Below are positions 23,497 to 34,194 of a stretch of 64,000 nt of DNA, one piece after another. Each line of letters begins with the position of its first letter. The first letter of the stretch is position 1. Source of the stretch: Apiospora phragmitis (Eukaryota; Ascomycota; Sordariomycetes; Amphisphaeriales; Apiosporaceae); the NCBI GenBank assembly GCA_038363925.1, contig JAQQWL010000005.1, positions 2,418,001 to 2,482,000 of the forward strand. The letters run 5' to 3'. Made by a program: the position numbers and the translations under genes. Below the pieces are notes generated by a model. It did no database searches. It saw only the letters and a list, made by a program, of their open reading frames with translations, and was not told the DNA's origin.

Positions 23497-25565
23497 ATGC
23501 CTACAGCCTTTCCATTGGCCCTCAACTTCATCGCCGCTGGTAAGTAGAGGCGGAAGCTATGTTGACTTAACCCCCAAGCGAATCATCTCCTTGCCGAGAG
23601 CCCCCGAGCGGTAGCACAGCTTGATAAAAGAGTATCGATAACCCGGACGCCTGCATGCGACGACGATGCGGCGAGTTTGGGGACCACCCGGATGAGCAAG
23701 ATCAGTATGAGATCTAGAGTGACGACGACGACATGAGCAAACTGACCACTAGGTTCGTACCCAAAATGAAGATGGTTTCTGTCTCTCTATCTCTCTTCTT
23801 TGGGCATCCAAACTGTCTAAAGTTTTGTGAGAGAGGCAGAAAGCCGCGGCTCACTACGGGCGCCGATTCGAAACAACCCCTGCCTTGATCCAACCTTCCC
23901 TGGTGGCGTCCATCGCCGCAAGCGGAAGGAGATCGAGAAAGGGAGTTGTGAAGATGAAGCTGAGATTGTACCGTAATTACTCGATCAAGTTAATGCTTGC
24001 GTGGGAAAAGTGCTGCCGCTCTGATGAACCCCCCTTGTTCTTCTCCCCTGTTCTAGTTTTGCTAACCGTTGCATGCTTTGGTGTGAATCTTCAGCCATGG
24101 GCTCTGGAATCCTCTTTTCATACCCGCAGTTGGCCACGCTGGCTGGCCTTCAGGGTGTCATTGTCTATGCCATTTCCACGTCTCTACCGCTGTTGGTCTT
24201 TGCCGCGCTTGGTCCTGTTATCCGGAAGAAATGCCCAGAAGGGTTCGTTCTTACGGAGTGGACAAGGCAGCGATACGGCATCGTCACAGCGCTGTATTTG
24301 AGCTTCCTGACGCTCGTCACATTGTTCCTCTACATGGTGGCAGAGCTTTCGGCGATAGGGCAAGTTATCACTGCGCTCACTGGCGTCGATGAGCTGCCGG
24401 TTATCATCGTGGAATGCGTCGTGACGACGATCTATACCTGTAAGTTCGTTCACCAACGTATTGGGAAGCTCTATACTAACCATTTGGGTGGCCAGCGATC
24501 GGAGGATTCCGAATTTCCTTCCTCACCGACAACATACAAGGCGCTATGATCGTTCTCCTGATCATCATCGCTACGATCACCATCGGAGCCAAGACGGAGA
24601 TCAAGCGGGAGCTGATCGAGTCTTCCGGCCTCCTCGAACCGAACCTCCTGGGTTGGCAGCTCCTCTACATGTTCCCCGTCGCTATCCTGACCAACGACTT
24701 CTTCCTCTCCAACTTCTGGCTCCGTACCTTCGCCTCCAAGACCGACAAGGATCTCTGGGTTGGCATCAGCATCGCCATGGTCGTCATCTTGATCGTGCTG
24801 ACGCTTGTCGGCTGCACTGGTCTGATTGCCGCGTGGTCTGGTGCCTGGCCCGGGGACCCGCCGCAAGACGGCTCCGTCGCCTTCTTCTTGCTGCTCGAGC
24901 AGCTGCCGAACTGGGTCGTCGGCATCATCCTCGTCATGGCCGTCACGATGAGCACCGCCGCGTTCGACAGCCTCCAGTCTGCCATGGTGTCCACGGCCTC
25001 CAACGACCTCTTCCGGAACAAGCTCAACATCTGGTGGATCCGCGGCGCCGTCGTGGCCATCTTCGCGCCGGTCGTGGTCATCGCGCTCAAGGCCCCGAGC
25101 ATCCTCCAGATCTACCTCATCTCGGACCTGCTCTCGGCCGCGACCATCCCCGTCTTGGTCCTGGGCCTGATGGACCGCTTCTACTGGTGGCGCGGCTTCG
25201 AGGTCCTGGTGGGCGGCCTCGGCGGCATTCTGACGGTCTTCATCTTCGGCACCATCTACTACGGCGACGCCAAGCTGGGCGGCGAACTTATCCTGCTCGA
25301 GCAGGGCCTGTACACGGCTGACTGGGGCGCGTTCGGCGCTTTCGTGGCCGCTCCCTTCGGCGGGCTCATCTGGGGCTTCCTCGCTCTCGGCGCGAGATTG
25401 TCATTTCAGTACCTGATGGCGAAGAAGAGGGGCCACCGATTCGATGCCCTGGATAGACCTCTCATTGTATCCGGCTCTCGATCCGACCCCGACGATGACA
25501 CGAACTCGGTCAGCGTTCAGCGCGAGGAGGTGGGCGTTTCGAAGACCACCGGCAAGTTCTTCTAA
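23497..25565 (+). CDS. Sodium:solute symporter family (urea-transporter-like) permease
   Basis: Exons are 23497-23539, 24095-24439 and 24496-25565, giving about 485 residues. Exon 1 supplies MPTAFPLALNFIAA and splices in phase 1 across an unusually long 555-nt intron (GTAAGT...TTCAG) into MGSGILFSYPQLATLAG. The exon 2-3 intron is 56 nt. The protein is almost entirely hydrophobic helices, with about 12 membrane segments by eye. Family-like features are GFVLTEWTRQRYG, YTSIGGFRISFLTDNIQGA, LTNDFFLSNFWLRTFASKTDKDLW and AAFDSLQSAMVSTASNDLF, the last resembling the SSS Na-binding region. It should be a plasma-membrane cation-coupled importer. Fungal relatives are often annotated as urea transporters, but the substrate cannot be read from sequence. 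The C-terminal ~40 residues are hydrophilic and cytosolic. The start and any further upstream exon remain uncertain. Confidence 0.83.
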
Positions 25566-28093
25566 GTCCTACGACATTGTCGAAAGAATACGTGGTGGGA
25601 GGGTGGGACTCTAAGAAGTCCGGGGAATACAGGGAAGGGGGTTGGACGAGTTTACGCAAGGAGGGGTGGATACGGACTGTATATGGCAGGGCAGGAGTCA
25701 GGCCGGCTCGATGTCAGTATACGGAAGACACGAGCGTGCGAAGAGCGTAGACGTTAGAGAGACTAGAAGTTGTGGCAGCTTTGGGGGTAGCTGTAACCTC
25801 CATTCTAGACATATACTTCTTGGGATCACAAGTGTACTGGGACCAGTACTCAGAGACAATATAATCAGCAAGCATATCCACTTTACACATGTTTGGGCCC
25901 GTTGGTTAGGTCTCCCTTCTCGAGAAGTTGGTACAAACATATAGCAACCGAAGAGACCCAAGAACCACGAAGATAGTCCTTGGGATGAACTTCAAGTTGC
26001 ACTTTGAACACAATGGGCAGAGGGGTTTGTGCAGAAAACGCCATATAAGCAACAGTTAGAATGCTGGTGCTGTAGTGAATAAGAAATGGCCGAGCAACGA
26101 GACAAATTGCCTCTCATAATCTACAACCATGTTCGGGATAGAGCCCAGTTGCCGACGGCCAGGACCGAAGCACAGCTGGTTATGCTTCGCCCAGAGATCC
26201 CGAGCTGGTCCCGGCCAGGGGAGATAGCATCGCCATACGTTCCGTTACCAACTACTTCAGTCCTTGCCATTCTCCGGTTCGAAGCATTGGGAATTACACT
26301 CGGTCGCATATATGGGCGAAATCCGACAGCATTACAAGAAGAAAGGCAGTGTGGGAAGGGGGCGAAGTTAATATTGTCAGAATGCCTCGAAAGCGACGTG
26401 GAATAATGGCCGGTTCAGATACTGTATATTGATGGACCAACCGGTTGTATGATTTGCATAATAAGTTGAGCTGACCGTGATTGTGAGACGAAGTGTGATA
26501 TATTTCGAGATGGTATGGTATGCTAAGTCGACAGGTACAAATGCCATGGTCTAATACGGTCAGGGACTTGTATTCCGGCAGATACGAATATAAGCTAATT
26601 CATCACATATATCGAAATGAATACCGACATCTATGCTGCTTCCGACCATACCACAGGTGGTTAAAGAGCTACTGTGTTGGTGGATGCTGGCTACGCAGGT
26701 TAGGGTCCATGATTGCCAATTCTGACATCCTATTCGGCCTTCTTCTCTGTCTGGATTAGATATTGATGCTTGAGCGTCTCGGATAACGTGTAGGTGCTCT
26801 ATGCAACGTATTCCAAAGCTCGAGCCAGGGCTTAGAACCAGGTATCCATATCGCTCCAGAATCTCTTGCTCCGACCCAATATTTGAGCTCTCGAACGCCA
26901 GACGTGGGCTTTCATACGACATATCAAGCCCTCCACCTTTTCGATGCCAATGAACTTTCATGTAGGCATGGGTGATGGATAAAGAAGGCAAAGTCGTAGG
27001 GCCCTTACCTCTGGGTCTGCCGGCTATGGTGGTGGTATTGGAGAGGTACTAAGTGAAGGAGGGGCTGGTAAGAAACTGATATGTCAGAAAACACCATAAT
27101 GAGAGTTGGACTGGTATCTACCGGCAAGGGCTTGCCACCTGATGGGTGGGCAAAATTCGAGATCCGGAGTTGGCAAGAGTTGAAAGCCGAGAGTAATACA
27201 GCACTGGTGGTGGAAAGTGGGTGTTATATTGAGAGGAATGCCGAGGCCAAAAGAAGGTTAAGAATCACTGCCCTGAGCAAAGCTGTCTCTTCCAACAAGA
27301 CGACCGTTGAGGAAGGGGTAAAGGAGAAGAAAGACAAGCAGAAGGTGTAAGAGGAGGTGAGCGTAGAGCTCAATACGACAGAGGAGCTCATCTCCTTGGG
27401 ACAAGACTTGAGAAGTGCTGTAAGGCCAAGGCTGCTGTCATTGTGGGAGTTAAGCAGTGTCGAACCCCCTTTCCTCGGCGTACGGCGGGTATGACATGGG
27501 ATGGGATACATTGTCTGACTAAGCTGTTACAGGTCGTGGTAAACAGGGGCACTCAAAGGCGAGTTTCTTGCTAATATTTTGCTTACTCAGTTCCTACTAA
27601 CCCATATAAGCAATATTAATAGGTATTCAATGTTCACCTGAAGAAGATTGCCGGGCCGATGAACAAGATCAACAATCTCGGGCGGTGATGGATGGGCGTA
27701 TGGCTATGGCTTTAATTGTTGGGCACATGGTTCGTGTTACCCTCTTCATGACCGCTCTGAAAGCATGGGCGCTGGAGGCTGTTTGGAAATATAAAAACCT
27801 ACCCAGTTCTGCCCCATGATTGCTTCGCGATTTTGGCGCCGACTCTGTATCCATATGTACAATTTTTCGGACGTTCCAAGGGTGGCATGGCCCTGGATGA
27901 ATCCTTGGGACCCTCGGAAGGGAAAGGAAAACCGACTCTTCCGGTAATACCAGCAAGGAGATGCGGCTGAGACTTTTCTGTACCACTATACGGGACCTGA
28001 CTTATATACACTCCAGGTGCATCATGCGTTGTTGCCCCCGTTTTGTAGTATAGGCGAAGCCATATAACTACCACACACCTCGAGCATCAACAG
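25566..28093. other. Intergenic region of about 2.5 kb
   Basis: No recognisable gene. It contains a genuine ATG frame of 89 codons at 27081-27350 with a Lys-rich end and others of similar size, but none shows a known motif or intron structure. The symporter 3' UTR must occupy the first part. Confidence 0.45.
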
Positions 28094-28363
28094 ATGGTGG
28101 CGACGGGGAGATCAACATTCGCAGTAGCCGGCGGCGGCAGTAGCAGCAACACCCTCGGTCAACTCCTTGGCGGCGACGACGGCAATATCCTCCTCGATAA
28201 GGAGGTGGTCAGGGGCCATCCCGCGGAAAGGGGCGTCGTCTCAGCAGCCGACGTTTTCCAAAGCCCCAGAACCAAGACACGACCCCGAGAGTCGCCGCCA
28301 ACTGGACCATTACGGAGATCCGGGTCGATCCAGTGCCAACAACAGCCAGAGGAACCCAGCTGA
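28094..28363 (+). other. GC-rich open-frame block, possible gene fragment
   Basis: A sharply GC-richer 300-bp island within AT-rich surroundings. The plus strand has an ATG frame of 89 codons (Gly/Ser-rich start, Pro/Arg-rich end). An overlapping frame (28167-28367) ends RSSANNSQRNPAE, and the minus strand is open as well. Codon-like composition without a clear single frame could mean a decayed or frameshifted small gene. No family was recognised. Confidence 0.2.
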
Positions 28364-28719
28364 ATGATGTAACTCGGTGGGAAACCAGACGCAAAATCTC
28401 AAGAAGACCTGGCCATTAGTCTACAGTTCACTTCACGGATCATCTGAGTCATTCCTTGAAAGCCGGTGAGTAGTCTTTGCTTTGTAAAAGATTCTCATTT
28501 TACTATTATGCGTCATGGTTTAAGTGGTAGTAGTCTTGTAGTTTCGACAAGCACACCATCACCCATACAGTTACAAGATTTGTACAACAGTCCAATATCT
28601 ACATATTTTACAACGCCCTTTGCTCTATTGACAGCTCTTCAACCCCGCTCATTATCTATCTGGACGACTCGTCCAGACAAGATAGATTTCCTTTCAGTAA
28701 CATCCGACCACTCCCCAGA

Positions 28720-29696
28720 TCACTTTTGTTGCGCGTTTTTCATCACCGATTCCTCCGCCTCCGTGGTCTCGAGGTAGCTCTCAAGCGTCGACTCTTGCAG
28801 CGTACCCAGACCTCCCACGGGGTCTGCTCATATGTGTTGGTGTGGTCCACTCGGGTGGAGAGGACGAGGTGCTCGAGCATGGGCTTCTCGGTCACGACCT
28901 TGGGCTTGCCGGGGACGTGGCGGACCATGCGCTGGACGCTGGCAATGGAGACGACGGCCTGGCGGAAGGCCCTCTGGGCGCCGCTGGGGGTGGGCATGAC
29001 GGCCATCTTGTCCTCGGCGATGCGCGGGTACGAGAGGGCGCTGCGGTACTTCACCAGCTCCCACTCGCCGCGGTAGCCGCGGGGCCGCGCGTCGATGATG
29101 CCGGCCAGCTTCTGCCAGAGCTCGTTGGTGCAGATGCGGCGGAGCGCCTCCTTGTCGCCGCGGGCCAGCGCCTCGTTCATCTTGAGGTGGAGGGCCTTGG
29201 CCGTGGGCAGGATGACCTCCCGGCGGATCTTGAATTTGGGCCGCGACCTCCAGTCGGGCAGGGAGGCGATCTTGAACCCCAGCAGCGTCACGTAGTTGTA
29301 GACGCGCGAGGAGGTGGCGATCCAGGCCATTTTCAGGAACTTGGCGGGCGACCGCGGCCACCGCGAGAGGGGCGGCGCCACGAAGGTCTGGGGTAGGAGG
29401 AAGGCCATGTTCTCCACGCCGAGCTCCACCGTCCTCGACGAAGAGTCATCGCTCGTCTTGAAGCGGTTATATTTCGGGACGGCCTTGGCTCGGAGCGGCG
29501 AGGACATGGTCCTGAAGCCGCGGGTGGAGGGGCATGTTGTCGGTGGCGCGCATGTTCTACTACTCCTGCTACCGCTGCTGCTGCTGCTGCTGATACTGCT
29601 GTACCTGAGGCACAAACTAGGTATTGTGGCTCTGTAGGTCGGTACGGAGGCGCGGAGCGATGGCAGCAGCAGCCGGGCGACCTGCTTCGTAGCCAT
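28720..29696 (-). CDS. mL45/Mba1-like mitochondrial ribosome-associated protein, frameshifted
   Basis: Single exon from the ATG at 29696. The first ~60 residues are rich in Ser/Arg with hydrophobics, a mitochondrial targeting sequence. The mature part contains FLLPQTFVAPPLSRWP, FKIRREVILPTAKALHLKMNEALARGDKEALRRICT, and the Tim44-like fold core WELVKYRSALSYPRIAEDKM...RQAVVSIASVQRM, which fits the mL45/Mba1 family that docks mitoribosomes to the inner membrane for co-translational insertion. Near the C-terminus the frame breaks after TPWEVW. One extra G at the GGG (plus strand CCC, 28805-28807) restores GTLQESTLESYLETTEAEES...NAQQK and the stop at 28720-28722, for about 325 residues. As given, the frame ends at 28743 in Arg-rich nonsense. 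Divergent with EOS1. Confidence 0.8.
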
Positions 29697-30640
29697 GGCA
29701 GGAGAATATATATGGGTTTTCGTTGGCGTCGAGAGTTCGTATAACCGTGGAATCGGTCGAGCGTGGTTCTTTCGAAGCTCCGAGCACGCAAGAGAGCCTA
29801 GCTGTTTGAGTGCATGGGGTGCCTCAAAGGGTATCAGACTTTGGTCCACCAGAAAATCCAGGTGAAACCAATCAATTGGAACCTTGGGTCTCTTTGATCA
29901 ACGAGCAGAGAGAGAGCCGTGATGTCCAGTCTGCTCCTCTGGCCGTCCTCGGTTCAGTCCGAAGCGGAAAAAATTAAGATGGAGACACTCAAGTACGGAG
30001 TACACAAGGCGGCCATTAGAGCGCCGGCCAATGAGCATCCCCCTCTGAAGCCCCAAGCCCCCTGCACGTTCTTAAGGTTCAATCAATTGATTCAATTCCA
30101 GTCGGGCCTCTTCAATCAATAAGTCCCAATTGCCAAGCGAGCAAAGCCCAGGTCCAAAAGGTCGGTGGGTTTGGGAGCCAAACGGAATGACCTCACAGCT
30201 CATTAGCGCTGCCCAATTGCCATGTCAATTTGATTCAGTCTGGGGGACCTTGGGGACCTTGCATTTGCATGCTTCCTACGTAGTATATGACTATTGATGT
30301 GAGTAGCAGGTATACTTGCATACATACCCTTTGCTCTTGCTGTATATTTGATTTGATTTCAGGGACTCCTTTTTTTCTGTTTTGTTTGTTTGGAAAGCGT
30401 ATGCCATAATATCATTCTTGGCGGTCGTGTGCCCATATACCTCCAAACGTGCTCGCTCATCGCTCCTGTGTCGTCTTCTGACAAAGAATATATTTCCCCG
30501 GGACCATCCAGTCACTGAACGTCATCATTGGGTTGCATTTGGAACTTTGCTGCTGCTACCACCAGGAGAAGAACTTCCCGACGACCATATATCCTCTCCC
30601 CAGGGTTCGGCAGTCCCCTACTTGCCCGGGCGGCCAATTG
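29697..30640. promoter_or_regulatory. Divergent intergenic region between mL45-like gene and EOS1
   Basis: 944 bp between opposed starts. Contains a TACGGAGTA nonamer at 29994-30002 and several GGCCGGCCAAT/CAATTG-type blocks near 30010-30235, including CCAAT-like boxes. No coding signal was recognised. Confidence 0.4.
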
Positions 30641-31692
30641 ATGGCCACCCTGTTCTCAAGGTCCTGGACATCGCAGTCGAACGGCAGTATCAACAGTGCC
30701 AATGCCCACACCACCACCACCACCACTGCCACCAAAAACCACATCAACAACCACCGCCCGCCGTCGTCGTCTCGACACGAACAACTACAACAAGATGGCT
30801 TCGCCACGATAGCACGCACCTCGTCCCATGACGAGAACAATCATCATGGCCATCATCACCTGCGCACCTCGCCCGTCGTCCGCGCTGGCTTCATGCAGCC
30901 CCGCATCGCCGTCGTCCTGGACGTGCCCCGCGTCTGGCACCCCTTTCTCTTCATCTGCCGACTCCAGTCCATTGCCCCTGCCCTGTGGTGGGGTCTGCGG
31001 TGTGCCTGCGCTTTCTTATATCCGATTTCCTCCAGAGTCGAGACATTGCCCAGTTCCTGGGGCTAGACTACGGCAGTAGTGGTGGCAGTGGCATACTGGA
31101 TTCAGCATCCGACTCGGTGCGCAGGCAGGTCAGGACGGAGCAGAGGCTGCGGCTGACCGAGACTGCGCTGTCTATGATATGGGTATGTAACGAGCTTCCT
31201 AGTCCGTCAGCAACTTTGCTAACAGTTTCTCTCGAAAATATGCAGTGCGGCGCCGGAGCCTACCTAGCCTTCATCTTCACCGACTGCCTCATGTCCCGCT
31301 GGCTGCTGAACTACACCCCGCAAGCGACCATCGTGCGCCTCTTCGCCCTGACGGGCATCTACTTCTACGTCTCGAGCTGGACCGTCTACCTGCTGGGCGG
31401 CAGCGACGACCCCTCGATGCTGCTCCCCGCCTGGATCGGCATCGCCACGACCCTGACGGCCTGCTACCACGTCTCGCAGCGCAAGATCAACATCCGCAAG
31501 GAAACGTCGGCTAGCATCAGCGTCTTCTCCATCGCCAGCTTCATCAGCATGGCCGCCCTGCTCTCCCACCATCACATCAATCGTCTCGAGTACCCCGATG
31601 TGCCGCTCTTCGGCGTCCTACAGAGGGCCGCCGAGTTGGGCGGTTGGATCGTCGTCAAGGTCTTGGACGTGCGCGACCGGGACGGGCTGTAG
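30641..31692 (+). CDS. EOS1: Eos1-type N-glycosylation / ER membrane protein, frameshifted
   Basis: Exon 1 is 30641-31182 and exon 2 is 31246-31692 (63-nt intron, GTATGT...TGCAG). The N-terminal ~90 residues are Asn/His/Thr-rich low complexity, including a CAC-repeat poly-Thr run. The Eos1 domain begins at PRIAVVLDVPRVWHPFLFICR and continues SIAPALWWGLRCA. The frame then breaks. One extra T in TTT (31012-31014) joins CACA to FLISDFLQSRDIAQFLGLDYG. The rest is in frame: ALSMIW, then exon 2 FTDCLMSRWLLNYTPQATIVRL, SQRKINIRKETSASISVFSIASFISM, a set of membrane helices. Repaired length is about 329 residues. Yeast Eos1 is an ER membrane protein linked to N-glycosylation and oxidative-stress tolerance. 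The identification is based on the domain's conserved order. Confidence 0.85.
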
Positions 31693-32394
31693 CATGGCTG
31701 ACTGCTGCTTGCTGTTGCTCCGGAGCACGTCTCATTTACTTTCCATCTACGATTTATTGTGCTTGACCTCGAGGCGTTGTTGGTTGGTGCCGGGTAACAT
31801 AAAGGGGCTTTCATGGAAGAGAAAGGGCACGGCGTTTGTCGCATTTGGTGATTACATATATACCCCGACACTTTAGGCATTTTATGTTGCAGATTACACA
31901 ATTCATAAAGTTGCAAGGGCCAGGCTTCAATAAAGAATGAGGGCGCCCATGATTCGGAGATTCATATCTGTATTTTCATTCGTACCTAAATAATGTGCTT
32001 GCAGGATCGAGAAAAGAGAGGCTTGCAAGTCACTTGCCAATCAACTTCCGGTGTGTCCCTGCAAAGCGCCAAGCGTACTGCCGAAGCGGAGTAAAATAGA
32101 TACGCTGAGCACGAAATCTCAAGAACTCCCGATGCAATTCCGTAAAAGTCCTGTCGTATCAACAGGGGGGTATCATGCCGGATCCGTGCCATGTCCGTGA
32201 AAGAAACGCCTCTCGTTAATGATCATAACCGTGCCCACTGCTAGTTTGGTAGCTAGCCAGCGGCGCTTGCCGCCCAGCATAGGCTAGCGAGACATCGTTG
32301 CCCAGCCATCAAGTAGCAGTAAAGGCGTGATAGGATCGCGACGAGGCAGATGACGATTCCAGACCGGGACGCAACGGAGGCACTGAGCAGAGGC
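31693..32394. other. Convergent intergenic region between EOS1 and eIF1
   Basis: About 700 bp expected to hold both 3' UTRs. No gene or repeat was recognised. Confidence 0.45.
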
Positions 32395-33190
32395 TTAGAA
32401 ACCGTGGACCTTGATGGTCTTGGGATCAAGCTCTTAGACCCTCCTTCTTGTCGATGAGGAACTCCTGAACATCCTTGCGCTGATCACCCTGAAGCTGAAT
32501 TACTTCACCCATCTCGGTGTCGTTAACGATGGTGCCATTGCAAGCTGCATAGTAGAGCCGGGTTAGTGCATGGAACCGACGGATTAGGCCGAAGCATCAA
32601 CTCACCAAACTTCTTCTTGATGACCTTGAGAATCTTCTTCTGGTCGAATTTCTTGGGCAAGCCCTGAACCGTGGTCAGGGTCTTACGTCCATTGCGCTCT
32701 AAATTAAGAATGATGACATTAGCTACTGGGGTCGTTCGGGGGAAAGGCTGCAGATGCTGGATGATGCAAGTCGTAGTGGGGTTGTTTGGTCAATGAGGGG
32801 CTTGTCAGATCGAGACGCCTCGTCCCATTGCCGCACGTGAGACGTATAAATGACGAGATATCGAGTTGAAAGAGAGCACGCACGTTGAATACGAATATGG
32901 ATGTAATTCTGCGCCTGTTTGGATTCTCCGGTATCCTCGTCGGCTTCGGCGAAGGGGTCTGCACGAAAGTAATTTGTCAGTCCAGTCACCATAATAACAC
33001 ACAATCATTCGAGGTTTCGGGGAGACGCGGGTTGGAGGAAATGGGGAGCGAGCGTCTTGTTGGACGCGGCCTTGCATCGCAGGGTCGCACAGAAAGAAGC
33101 GGGAAGCAGTGGAAAGTGGCACCGGGGCGGTGGTGATGGTTTGCTAGCGACTTTCGACTTACCGTAGGTCTTGAGGTTTTCGATGGACAT
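32395..33190 (-). CDS. SUI1: Translation initiation factor eIF1 (SUI1), frameshifted near the C-terminus
   Basis: Four exons: 33190-33163, 32958-32884, 32698-32606 and 32544-32395, all with GT-AG borders. The protein starts MSIENLKTYDPFAEADEDTG and continues NYIHIRIQQRNGRKTLTTVQG, PKKFDQKKILKVIKKKFACNGT and GEVIQLQGDQRKDVQEFL, a near-consensus eIF1. After DKKEG the given sequence reads CTAAGAGCTTGA, an early stop at 32426-32428. Removing one A (plus strand TT at 32434-32435) yields GLELDPKTIKVHGF and the stop at 32395-32397, exactly the universal eIF1 C-terminus, for 114 residues. eIF1 binds the 40S subunit near the P site and enforces AUG selection. It is essential in yeast, so a true truncation here is unlikely. 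Four exons in 114 codons is intron-dense for this window. Confidence 0.95.
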
Positions 33191-34194
33191 ATAAAGCGAG
33201 TTTTCCGGGGTAAACTGGGGAAAGGGTTTTGTATTGAGGGGTTGTCGAAGTGGTGCGACGGACGGATGATGAGGTCTCGCGGATGGCTTGTTGTCTTGCG
33301 GTAAGGTGGTGATGAAGTAGTTGCTGTTGCGTAGTGAAGTGTGAGAGAGTGGGAAGAAAAGTGGAAGAAATAGTTGATGTCGCGAAAAGTGGACAAGGAG
33401 AAAGTTGATGCTGGGAATGGTTCCTTATTCAGTCAGAGCTGCTTCGTTGTTGTTGGTGGGTGGATTGATCAATGAATGAAATAAATGGGGATGATCAATC
33501 AGTTTCGCAGACTCCAGACAAGGCCTGAAGGCTTTTAGGAGAGCAAGAGCGACCAGCGACCAGGAGCCAGCAGCAAAGCAAATGGCGGGGAGGGGGCAAG
33601 CGGGCAAGCTGGGCATGTAAGCCTAGCTGGGCGGTCACCCACCATCAGGCGGGAGTGACTCCTGATTAGCGGGCCAAGAGTTGAGGCCCTTCTGTTTGGT
33701 GGTCTGGTTCTCCGGATCAGCAACAAAGCAAAAAGCACTCGACTGTACGGAGTACTTGATAAGTACATACTGAGATATTCTTCTCAAGACAAGTGTCAGC
33801 CCATCTGCTACCTAACCAATTGCAAGATGGCATGACTCAAATCACTCGAGAGAAAGACTCTCCCCAGGGTTGAGTCATGTTCTCTGGTCAAGTTACGCAG
33901 GCTGATTGAGATCATCTCATGATGCTGTTTGGCATTGGCAGCTCGAGGTACATGCCAACTAAACGTATGGCAAGCCCAATCGTGTGTGACCAGCCTCGAC
34001 CAGGGTGGGGCCTAGTCAACTCCAAAAAGCCGCATCTAGAAGGGATGGCAAAGTGACACACGCACACAATGGATATATGACTGGACCGTTCTATATCCCA
34101 TATCCCGGATTTCGACACATTGAGCTTCCATAGCCGAGAGCTTCCTCCCAAAGTGCCTCGTCTTAGACACACAAGGCCAATTGTAGAATCCATA
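33191..34194. promoter_or_regulatory. Divergent intergenic region between eIF1 and TRM44
   Basis: About 1 kb between opposed start codons, containing a TACGGAGTA nonamer at 33746-33754 and GA-rich tracts near 33330-33420 that would be CT-rich in the eIF1 orientation, as often seen at fungal transcription starts. No coding signal was recognised. Confidence 0.4.

Noticed and set aside
24461..25321. 286-codon plus-strand frame over the symporter
   Set aside because: It overlaps the symporter exon in another frame and encodes Arg/His/Pro-rich sequence typical of a GC-rich shadow.
27081..27350. 89-codon ATG frame, Lys-rich C-terminus
   Set aside because: Too short and featureless to call without homology or expression.
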